Below are positions 44,514 through 50,987 of a DNA stretch of 64,000 nucleotides, one piece after another (position 1 is the stretch's first letter; each line of letters begins with the position of its first letter). The translations under genes were made by a program, and so were the position numbers. This DNA comes from Nocardioides albus (lineage in GTDB: Bacteria; Actinomycetota; Actinomycetes; Propionibacteriales; Nocardioidaceae), in assembly GCF_014648255.1 (NCBI RefSeq), contig NZ_BMQT01000005.1, positions 62,001-126,000 of the forward strand, written 5' to 3'. Below the pieces are notes generated by a model. It was not told the origin of the DNA. It ran no database searches and saw only the letters and a list, made by a program, of their open reading frames with translations.

Positions 44514-45536
44514 ATGAACGCTCGGGCAACGTTCGCGGTCGCGCTGACTGTACTTCTGGCCACCGCGACCGCAGGCTGTGGTGAGGAACCTGCGAAGGAC
44601 TTCGCAGGCAAAACTCTCGCCGCAGGCGAGACGCTGAACATGACGTGGGACGCCGGGGCGCGGCGTCCGATCTCGGTCTATCTCCCCATCGGGGTCCTCC
44701 GCCTGCGTCTTGACGAGCAGACGGACTATCTCGATGACGGCTCGGAGCACACCTTCGCCGACGTCAGGGCGGAAGACGGCGCCGAGCTGGTCGGGATCGC
44801 ATGGGATCTCGACGACGTCTCCGCCTACCCGATTGACGTCGACGAGGCTCTCATGGCGATGTCCATGGTGGACCAGTCGGATTTCGTCACGCAGGGTGAT
44901 CTGCCAGCTGTGATCGATCTTGCCGTCGATGCAGACGACCGCCGCATCGACGTTCCCGCTCTGACGAAGATGGAGGACGGGAGCGACTACGTAGTGGTCG
45001 GCGTACCGGAGGGGTCGACGCCGACCTTCGAAGTCACCTTCGACGGTGAGACTCAGGTCGTGGACCTGGCGACGGGGCAGGTCACCGCGGGCCGAGCTGC
45101 GCCCCTGGCGTCCCTGGCCCAAGATCGGCCGCCCGGAACCGATCAGTGGCGATACAGTGAGCGGACGACCTGCTCGAACGAAGGCCAGCCGGAGCTGATC
45201 GAGGTCGGCTTCGCTTGCGGAGCGGGCCAGGCCCTCGAGCTGCCCTACGTGCGCGGGATCGGCTGGGCAGAGACGACCAACCGGTACGTCCTCCTGGACC
45301 TGGGACTGAGCGTCGCGGGAGCCAGGCATGCGGCGGCTGGAATGCCCGGCCTCGCTGTCACTCTGGACGGCGCCAAGGCGATGAAGACGATCGACTACGG
45401 CTCAGGCGACACCTTGGTCTTCAGTGCCGCGCCGAACTCGCATCACAAGCTTCGGATCAAGGGCACGCTCGATCCGAGCGTCGGCGATGCCACCATCGAC
45501 AAGGAGTTGAACGTCGAGACCTGGCGCCTGCGGTAG
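44514..45536 (+). CDS. Predicted lipoprotein of unknown function
   Basis: 340 residues with a lipoprotein signal peptide (VALTVLLATATAGC, lipidated Cys near residue 22). The mature part is acidic and beta-rich, including ISVYLPIGVLRLRLDEQTDY and YVVVGVPEGSTPTFEVTFDGE; two cysteines (TTCSNEGQ and FACGAG) could form a disulfide. I do not recognise the family. It lies between the LPXTG adhesin and the type VII-like cluster and is followed by two hairpins. Confidence 0.75.
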   Translation: MNARATFAVALTVLLATATAGCGEEPAKDFAGKTLAAGETLNMTWDAGARRPISVYLPIGVLRLRLDEQTDYLDDGSEHTFADVRAEDGAELVGIAWDLDDVSAYPIDVDEALMAMSMVDQSDFVTQGDLPAVIDLAVDADDRRIDVPALTKMEDGSDYVVVGVPEGSTPTFEVTFDGETQVVDLATGQVTAGRAAPLASLAQDRPPGTDQWRYSERTTCSNEGQPELIEVGFACGAGQALELPYVRGIGWAETTNRYVLLDLGLSVAGARHAAAGMPGLAVTLDGAKAMKTIDYGSGDTLVFSAAPNSHHKLRIKGTLDPSVGDATIDKELNVETWRLR

Positions 45537-45543
45537 CCCGCGG

Positions 45544-45632
45544 TGTGGCGAACGAAAATTCGTTCGCCACAGACGGTGGCAAAGCAGAACGCCGGCTTTG
45601 TCCACGTCGTGCTGGCTGTGGGCAAAGCCGGC
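45544..45632. terminator. Two hairpins between the lipoprotein and the convergent type VII-like gene
   Basis: TGTGGCGAACG and its inverse pair around AAAATT (45544-45571). GCCGGCTTTG at 45591-45600 pairs with its inverse at 45623-45632. The first begins 8 bases after the lipoprotein stop, the second ends 26 bases before the convergent stop, so each could terminate one gene. Confidence 0.65.
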
Positions 45633-45657
45633 GATTCAGCTGCGCATGCTCGCCCTG

Positions 45658-47040
45658 CTACGGCTTGCGGCCGCTCTTGTCGTTGCCTGACCCATCACCC
45701 TCTGGTGCGTTCGGAGTCCAGCCGCGGGACGCGTCGGGGTCCAAGACGTCGCTGGCGGTCTCGGTCCAGTCGTCGGTGTAGTCGGCCTGCCAGTCCTGGT
45801 CCTGGCCGCCCCGCTTGTCGTCCTTCTTGCCGCCGCGGCCACCGGCTCCTCCAGTCGTGCCGCGACCGCCTCGGCTGCCCGCTCCGGTCGCGCCGCCTCG
45901 GGCGCCGGCACCCCGGCCTCCAGCCGCACCGCCACGTGCGCCCGCACCAGCTCCGGCGCCTCGGGCACCGGCCCCGGCTCCTGCACCCGCGCGGGCACCG
46001 GCGGCGCCGGCCCTGGCGGCTGCAGACCCAGACCTGGCCGTCGCCGACTTCGACGTCGCGCTGGCCGTCGCTGCCTTGGCGGACCCGGCGGCGAACCTGC
46101 TCGCGAGCGCCTTGGCCGCACCGGCACCGAGCAGAGCCCCACCGCCGGCGATGGCGAGCGCGGACATGCCGCTCGTTCCGCCGCCAAGCGGGGCCAGGCC
46201 GTCAGCCGTCTCCACCATCGCGTACGACGTCGAGGGCGCGGGAGACCCGTCGGCGTTGACCCACTGGTTGCCGTTCCACTCCGGCTTGTTCTCGGCTTCG
46301 TACGCCGCGATGTTCGCCTTCTCCTGAGCGATCAGCTCGTGCCCCATGCCGCCCGGGTAGAGGGTCCCGGAGTTGTACGACGCCATCCGGGCTCGAGCCG
46401 CGGCAATGTCGCTGTACGAACCAGGCGATGAGGGGGCCGCCGGGGAACTTCCCGGGTCGGAATTGGGCTCGTCCGTGATCGCACGCACTGGGGGCTCGGC
46501 TGTGTAGTTGTCTTCGTCGACCACCTGGATCTGCTTGGCGGCCGCCGCCTCGGCATCCGCGATCGCCTGCTCTCGGGCGGCGTGGGCCGCGCGGTCCGTC
46601 TGAAGCGCCTTCTGGTTCTGGACCGCCTGAGCAGAGTCGATGCCTGTGCCGGTCAACGCGTACTTCGGGCTCGAGGGGTCAGGCGCCGGGCCGTGGTTGG
46701 TAGGGAGGGAGACCTCGAGTTGGGCGAGTTTCTCCTTGGCGGTGCGGGTCGTTCCCTGAGCCTGACCGAGCGCCTGGATAGCTGATTCCAACTGGGCGAC
46801 CTTGTGGCTCAACTTTTGGGCGGACTCCGTAAACGCCCTTTGGGCGGCCTCCGTGGTGAGCGACGTCTCCTCGAATGCTTTCGGCAGGTTCTTGGCTGCG
46901 GCCTCGAGGTCCTGGGCTACGCGGCGCATCGTTCTGGCCGCCTGCTCCCAGTCTTTCAGGCGAGCTTCGACGTCGTCGGGATTCGCCTTGGCGACGTACT
47001 CCGTGAGCACAGACATCATCGGGCCTTTGACAGCAGACAT
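45658..47040 (-). CDS. Type VII secretion-like substrate with Gly/Ala/Arg-rich tract
   Basis: 460 residues. About 10-130 are helical (VEARLKDWEQAARTMRRVAQDLEAAAKNLPKAFEETSLTTEAAQRAFTESAQKLSHKVAQLESAIQAL), resembling an ESX/PPE-type helical hairpin. A middle region has Pro/Ser linkers and NKPEWNGNQWVNADG. A small hydrophobic Gly/Ala segment (MSALAIAGGGALLGAGAAKAL) is followed by about 75 residues of Ala/Gly/Arg low complexity (RAGAGAGAGARGAG, RGGRGTTGGAGGRGG) and an acidic tail. It starts 3 bases after the previous gene's stop. Export is inferred from neighbours only. Confidence 0.6.
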   Translation of the reverse strand: MSAVKGPMMSVLTEYVAKANPDDVEARLKDWEQAARTMRRVAQDLEAAAKNLPKAFEETSLTTEAAQRAFTESAQKLSHKVAQLESAIQALGQAQGTTRTAKEKLAQLEVSLPTNHGPAPDPSSPKYALTGTGIDSAQAVQNQKALQTDRAAHAAREQAIADAEAAAAKQIQVVDEDNYTAEPPVRAITDEPNSDPGSSPAAPSSPGSYSDIAAARARMASYNSGTLYPGGMGHELIAQEKANIAAYEAENKPEWNGNQWVNADGSPAPSTSYAMVETADGLAPLGGGTSGMSALAIAGGGALLGAGAAKALASRFAAGSAKAATASATSKSATARSGSAAARAGAAGARAGAGAGAGARGAGAGAGARGGAAGGRGAGARGGATGAGSRGGRGTTGGAGGRGGKKDDKRGGQDQDWQADYTDDWTETASDVLDPDASRGWTPNAPEGDGSGNDKSGRKP

Positions 47041-47043
47041 TGG

Positions 47044-47505
47044 TCAGCCCTCCCGATTCTGGCCATACTCGGAGCGAGACGCGATCTCTTCGAGTGTCTC
47101 GCCGGACAGTGGGAAGAACGGCAAAGGGATGTCAGGCAAGTTGAGGCGATCGTCCTTCATCAAGTTCTCGAAGAACGGCTTGCTGATCAGGTCGGCTGCC
47201 GTGTCCAACCTGCGAAAAGCCGCCCCCGCATCGGCGTCCGCCTTCTTTGCCTCGCGCACAGCGTCATCCAGACCGTCAACGAAGTTGACAAGCGCCTCGT
47301 TGGTTTCTGAGAGGGTCGAGTTGATCCGGTCCGTCGCTCGGTTCATGAGCTTTTCAAGTCGGCTCCCAGTGGCGCTGCCGCCTAGGGACTCGGCTGCTGG
47401 CTTGTCGACGTGGACCTTATAGATCTCGTCCTTCGACTCCATTAGAACAGCCTTGATCCGGTTGACAACGGCCTCGTCGGCACCAGTAGTTCTAGGTCCT
47501 GCCAT
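47044..47505 (-). CDS. Small helical protein paired with a type VII-like substrate
   Basis: 153 residues, mostly helical and charged (VVNRIKAVLMESKDEIYKVHVDKPAAES, RLEKLMNRATDRINSTLSETNEALVNFVDGLDDAVREAKKADADAGAAFRRLDTAADL). No signal peptide or membrane segment. The length and heptad-like pattern suggest a coiled-coil partner or chaperone for the following 460-residue protein, which begins 3 bases later. ATG 47505 is chosen for the run of G just upstream; the longer frame to 47559 looks non-coding. No family is recognised. Confidence 0.6.
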   Translation of the reverse strand: MAGPRTTGADEAVVNRIKAVLMESKDEIYKVHVDKPAAESLGGSATGSRLEKLMNRATDRINSTLSETNEALVNFVDGLDDAVREAKKADADAGAAFRRLDTAADLISKPFFENLMKDDRLNLPDIPLPFFPLSGETLEEIASRSEYGQNREG

Positions 47506-47596
47506 GTCGGCCCCCCCGAGTATGTACAAGCGGTGGGCAAAGTCTAGACACCTTGCCACGGATCGTCACCGGGCAATGTCAACGGCGACGAGCCAC

Positions 47597-47602
47597 TATC
47601 CT
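47597..47602 (+). promoter_or_regulatory. Leaderless -10 box (TATCCT)
   Basis: TATCCT lies 7 bases before ATG 47610. Confidence 0.5.
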
Positions 47603-47609
47603 CTCCGAC

Positions 47610-48206
47610 ATGACTGGATCTCGGACGCTTTTGTCCCGACGCCTCGCTCTGTCTGCCGTGTCGATCGTGGCCGCGTTCGTACTCTGCTCATGTGGCGACG
47701 CGGACGACCCGTCCGGCCCCGAGACGACGTCGAGTCCGTCAAGTCCGGAAGCCACGGAGTCTCAGGCCGAGCCGGGGTCCGAGGGGGTCGTAGCTGAAGT
47801 CGACGGGGCTCAGCTCACGGCCCCAGACGGGTGGACCGTCGTGATGGAGGATGGAAGCCCTGTCATCGGGGCGCCCAAGGACGCCGGCGGCTATTCGCCC
47901 GGCTTCGGGGTTTTCGATGCAGACATGACGCTTCTAGCGAACACAGATGAGTTGGCTGCAACCGCCCTCAAAGTCCTCAAAGGCTCTAGGCCAGACGCCA
48001 AGCGCCTCCCCGACGTCGAGTTCGGGGGTGTGACCTTCTATCACCTGCGCAGCACGAACGACGTCAACTCCTACGACGAGTATGGCTCGGTGATCGGGGA
48101 CTCAGAGGCCAGCGTGGCGTGGACGTTCCTCAACGACTTCGCCAGCCGAGAACAGATCGACGAGATGATCAACCAGGTGATGCCGACGTTCAAGTTCGAG
48201 GGCTGA
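47610..48206 (+). CDS. Predicted lipoprotein
   Basis: 198 residues with a lipoprotein signal peptide ending VLCSC (lipidated Cys near residue 29; a Cys at -2 is unusual). A Ser/Pro/Glu-rich linker (ETTSSPSSPEATESQAEPGSEG) leads to a compact domain of about 130 residues (LTAPDGWTVVMEDGSPVIGAPKD ... VAWTFLNDFASREQIDEMINQVMPTFKFEG). The family is not recognised. A decayed second copy lies directly downstream (48210-48421). It is transcribed against the surrounding type VII-like genes. Confidence 0.75.
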   Translation: MTGSRTLLSRRLALSAVSIVAAFVLCSCGDADDPSGPETTSSPSSPEATESQAEPGSEGVVAEVDGAQLTAPDGWTVVMEDGSPVIGAPKDAGGYSPGFGVFDADMTLLANTDELAATALKVLKGSRPDAKRLPDVEFGGVTFYHLRSTNDVNSYDEYGSVIGDSEASVAWTFLNDFASREQIDEMINQVMPTFKFEG

Positions 48207-48209
48207 GGG

Positions 48210-48421
48210 ATCAGGACGCGTTACATCGGCCGACTCGGCGGAGTCCTCGGATCAGCATTGGCTGTCGCTGTACTTGCTGGCTGTGGCAGCGCTTCTGATG
48301 ACCCAGCCAAGACCGCGGACCCGTGACGGTGGCGTGGGCGTTCAACGCTGGGCTCGCAACCCGTGAGCAGATCGATGGGTATATCAACTAGGTGATGCCG
48401 ACCTTCGTGTTCACGGGCTGA
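48210..48421 (+). pseudogene. Decayed duplicate of the upstream lipoprotein gene
   Basis: Starting 4 bases after the intact gene, the frame reads RTRYIGRLGGVLGSALA, then VAVLAGCGSASDDP, a complete lipoprotein signal and lipobox, then stops at TGA after KTADP. It has no start codon (ATC where ATG would be expected). The sequence then resumes as VAWAFNAGLATREQIDGYIN, a TAG stop, and VMPTFVFTG, matching the last 30 residues of the intact protein with Gln changed to stop. The middle, about 300 bases, is gone. Confidence 0.8.
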
Positions 48422-48551
48422 GCGGGACGCGCCGGAGTCGTTGGCGGCGTCGCCTGAAGAGCGCGGCGGGGAACGCGGGTAGGCCAGAACTGAGGTCGCT
48501 CAGAATCTGGCCCGACGGTCGCCGTTGTGGCGGGCATGGTCGACATCGAAC

Positions 48552-48595
48552 CGGGTGTGACGCTGAAGGTCGATGACCTCTCAGCGTCACACCCG
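48552..48595 (-). terminator. Hairpin terminator of the minus-strand type VII-like operon
   Basis: Perfect 15-base arms (CGGGTGTGACGCTGA and inverse) with a 14-base loop lie 3 bases beyond the stop of the 302-residue gene. The rest of 48422-48551 shows nothing recognisable. Confidence 0.7.
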
Positions 48596-48597
48596 CT

Positions 48598-49506
48598 TCA
48601 ATTGTCCGACTGCGCCTGACTCTTTGCCGACCCCGAACCCACCTGGTAACCCGCGTTTGAGATTGAAGGCATACCCGTGCCTGGCGACATCGGGACTCCA
48701 GCGAACAGTTCGTCGAAGTTCCACTTGCTGTTCATCATGCCGGTGTCACCGAAAGATTTCGCCACCTTGTTGACCGCGGATGCCGCGTCTCCGATCGCGC
48801 CCATGATGTCGTCCAGTGTGCCGTTCAAGGCGCGAATTGACCTGATCAGACCCTTCACGAAGTTGCCGATCTTCGCTGCCCACTCTGCGACCTTGGCGAC
48901 GATCTCGGCGATCGCCTTCGGTGCGAGCGCTACGCTCAGGATCTGAGCCGCCTTGGAGATGCCATACCCGATGAGTTGCGAGAGAGCGTCTCGTACCAGT
49001 TCCCGAACGCCGGCAACGATTGATCCCGCGAGGTCGACCATGGCCGCGACGCCGTCCGTCACCTTCGCGAAGCCCTGAATGACCTCCATCTGTGCTCGGA
49101 CGGCGGCTCGGTAGGCGGAGACTGCCATGCCATCCCAGTCTGCCGCTGCAAGGTCGGCAGAACGCCAGAAGTTGGCTGCGCAGTCATCAATCCGGCCCGA
49201 GACATTCCGCCACGAGTCAGCGAAGGCCCGGATCTGGTCTGGATCGCCTGCGAGCTGATCCATCCAGTCAGGGAATGGGCGCATGTGTTCAATGACCCAG
49301 CCAATGCCGGCAGAAATGAGTGCACCCGCGGGATCAGCGATCGCCCCGAGCGTCTCCAACGCAGTGGCGACGCCCATGATCGATGCCTCGACCCAGTCAC
49401 CCCGACCGGCGGCATCTGCCACGCCGACCAGCGACTCGATGGGCCCAAGGGCGGTGGCCCAGGTCTCGCTGTCTTGCTTGGCGACAATAAGTTCGTTACC
49501 GCTCAT
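48598..49506 (-). CDS. WXG100/PPE-like protein with membrane-active helices
   Basis: 302 residues. About 90-165 resemble a WXG-type hairpin: SWRNVSGRIDDCAANFWRSADLAAADWDGMAVSAYRAAVRAQME, with W-D-G at residues 124-126 in the turn. Hydrophobic Ala/Gly/Ile helices follow (MVDLAGSIVAGVRELVRDALSQLIGYGISKAAQILSVALAPKAIAEIV). The C-terminal 60 residues are Ser/Gly-rich and probably flexible. The layout is like actinobacterial type VII-exported proteins that carry a toxin or pore region, but no toxin motif is recognised. It overlaps the upstream EspC-like gene by 4 bases. Confidence 0.65.
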   Translation of the reverse strand: MSGNELIVAKQDSETWATALGPIESLVGVADAAGRGDWVEASIMGVATALETLGAIADPAGALISAGIGWVIEHMRPFPDWMDQLAGDPDQIRAFADSWRNVSGRIDDCAANFWRSADLAAADWDGMAVSAYRAAVRAQMEVIQGFAKVTDGVAAMVDLAGSIVAGVRELVRDALSQLIGYGISKAAQILSVALAPKAIAEIVAKVAEWAAKIGNFVKGLIRSIRALNGTLDDIMGAIGDAASAVNKVAKSFGDTGMMNSKWNFDELFAGVPMSPGTGMPSISNAGYQVGSGSAKSQAQSDN

Positions 49507-49820
49507 CGGAGGGACTTCTCGAACGTGTTGAGGGCTGAACCAACGAGCTCGTCAGCCTCTTCGATGACCTTTGCGGCGACGCGTAGCTGCCCTGCGGTTG
49601 CGCCGATGCTTGCGACAGCCCCCGCGGCCGCGGCTATGCCAGCGGTTTGCACGGGCACCATGGCAGCGCCGATGAAAGAGCAGAGGATCCCGTACGCATC
49701 CCCGGAGGTTGTGATGGTGCTTCCCGCTTGGACAGCCGCGTAAGCGTCGCCAGCGATCTCGTCGAGTTGGCTGGCATGCTTTCGCATGTCGTCGACGACG
49801 ACGTCGATGTTGTCGCTCAC
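49503..49820 (-). CDS. EspC-like type VII-associated protein
   Basis: 105 residues: IDVVVDDMRKHASQLDEIAGDAYAAVQAG at the N terminus and GQLRVAAKVIEEADELVGSALNTFEKSL at the end, joined by an Ala/Gly-rich middle. Size, lack of signal peptide and helix-turn-helix hairpin match ESX-1 EspC-type proteins, which are secreted with a partner. It overlaps the upstream YbaB-like gene (49817-49820) and the downstream WXG/PPE-like gene (49503-49506) by 4 bases each, so the three are translated as a unit. Confidence 0.65.
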   Translation of the reverse strand: MSDNIDVVVDDMRKHASQLDEIAGDAYAAVQAGSTITTSGDAYGILCSFIGAAMVPVQTAGIAAAAGAVASIGATAGQLRVAAKVIEEADELVGSALNTFEKSLR

Positions 49821-50215
49821 TGCCAGCCTCCTCGAGTGGACTTCTCGTCGGATGGCGGGGGAAACATCTCGGCATATTGGCGAGTGAACTCCCCTGCGGT
49901 CTCTGACCCCTGGCCGAAGCTGTCTGCTGCGAGTTCAGCCACTCGTTGACTGAGTTGTCCTTGCGCGTTGGCGTTGGCCTCCAGAACAGCAGATCGGATC
50001 TGGTCCAGCGACGCGTTGTTGAGACCCGATAGGAGCTCGATGTTGACTAGCGCCCCGGTATTACTGAGGGTGACCTCAGCGCCGGCGCGGGACCTTCCCG
50101 TTACCTTGAGGTTGGCGACGTTATCGGCGTAGCGCTGGGCTTGCTCGGCCTTCTGCTGCGCCTGAGCAACCAGCCGATCGACGGATGCGAGCGCATCGTC
50201 TGCGTTGTTGAACAC
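49817..50215 (-). CDS. YbaB/EbfC-family protein of a type VII-like cluster
   Basis: About 132 residues. The layout fits the YbaB/EbfC family: a long N-terminal helix (ALASVDRLVAQAQQKAEQAQRYADNVANL), a small beta hairpin (VTGRSRAGAEVTLSNTGALVNIEL) and a second helix (DQIRSAVLEANANAQGQLSQRVAEL). EspL-like YbaB proteins occur in mycobacterial ESX-1 loci. The C-terminal tail is acidic and Pro-rich (AEMFPPPSDEKSTRG). GTG 50215 is chosen for the GGGGGA just upstream; the longer frame is not family-like. It heads a three-gene operon. Confidence 0.7.
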   Translation of the reverse strand: MFNNADDALASVDRLVAQAQQKAEQAQRYADNVANLKVTGRSRAGAEVTLSNTGALVNIELLSGLNNASLDQIRSAVLEANANAQGQLSQRVAELAADSFGQGSETAGEFTRQYAEMFPPPSDEKSTRGGWQ

Positions 50216-50383
50216 GAGTTCCCCCGGGCTAAGTGGTGAGGCTCGGGAACGCACGTCAGCAGCGCCCGAGATGACCCGGCGATCTTCTTACGATCGTGTG
50301 GAGAGTTCAAGGACAAACCGGTGGCTTCGACTAGTCCAGCGTGCCGCCACCACTGGCCTGGCCGTGTGACAAACTCAACGCCC

Positions 50384-50914
50384 ATGAGCGAGACACTCAC
50401 TCCTAACCCCGCCATCCGGGTCGTTTTCGGGGGCCTTGCCCTCTTCGTCTGGGCCGGTGCCGTGGGAGTCGTTCGGCCGCTGGTCACGGGCGAGCAGGGA
50501 TGGACCTTGACGACGATGATCGGTGTTCCGATCTTGGTCGTGATGTGTATCGGAACGGCGTTCGGTGTCATCGCCTCGTGGACCAACACGGTGCGGGTCG
50601 ACCGGGATGCGAACGAGATCCACCAGAGGGCCGGATGGGTCACGCACAAGATTTCTCTAGCTGCCCCGACGACGGTACGGCTGACGCACACGCCGGTTGC
50701 CTTCGGATCGACGGTCTCGCCCACGTGGACAGTGGTCGTCCAACGAGCAGGCGAGGTGACGATGCGGATAAACACGCCGTGGGTGCGGAACATCAACGAT
50801 GTACTCGCACTTCTTCGTCCATTCTTGGAAACGAACCCGGACCTGCCGGCGGACGATTTCACCCGAAGGTATCTGGAGCACCCAGAGGCGGAGCTGCGTC
50901 CGTCATCAGACTGA
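50384..50914 (+). CDS. Membrane protein with PH-like C-terminal domain
   Basis: 176 residues. Two membrane segments (VVFGGLALFVWAGAVGVV and LTTMIGVPILVVMCIGTAFGVIA) are followed by a beta-rich domain (VRVDRDANEIHQRAGWVTHKISLAAPTTVRLTHTPVAFG ... WTVVVQRAGEVTMRINTPWVRNINDVLALLRPFLE), the pattern of bacterial PH-domain membrane proteins. The function is unknown. It is divergent from the YbaB-like gene and lies at the right border of the type VII-like region. No clear ribosome site or -10 box was found. Confidence 0.65.
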   Translation: MSETLTPNPAIRVVFGGLALFVWAGAVGVVRPLVTGEQGWTLTTMIGVPILVVMCIGTAFGVIASWTNTVRVDRDANEIHQRAGWVTHKISLAAPTTVRLTHTPVAFGSTVSPTWTVVVQRAGEVTMRINTPWVRNINDVLALLRPFLETNPDLPADDFTRRYLEHPEAELRPSSD

Positions 50915-50974
50915 CGCGACAAGGCACATCAAACGGCCTGCTGTGCCGTGACGACTCCTGTCGGTGGGGCCCGA

Positions 50975-50980
50975 TAGGTT
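50975..50980 (+). promoter_or_regulatory. Leaderless -10 box of recCBD (TAGGTT)
   Basis: TAGGTT lies 7 bases before GTG 50988 and decides the recC start. Confidence 0.5.
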
Positions 50981-50987
50981 GCGGTCT

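Noticed and set aside
45815..46327. Plus-strand open frame rich in Ala and Pro
   Set aside because: It is the antisense reading of the Gly/Ala/Arg tract in the 460-residue gene and shows no start signals.
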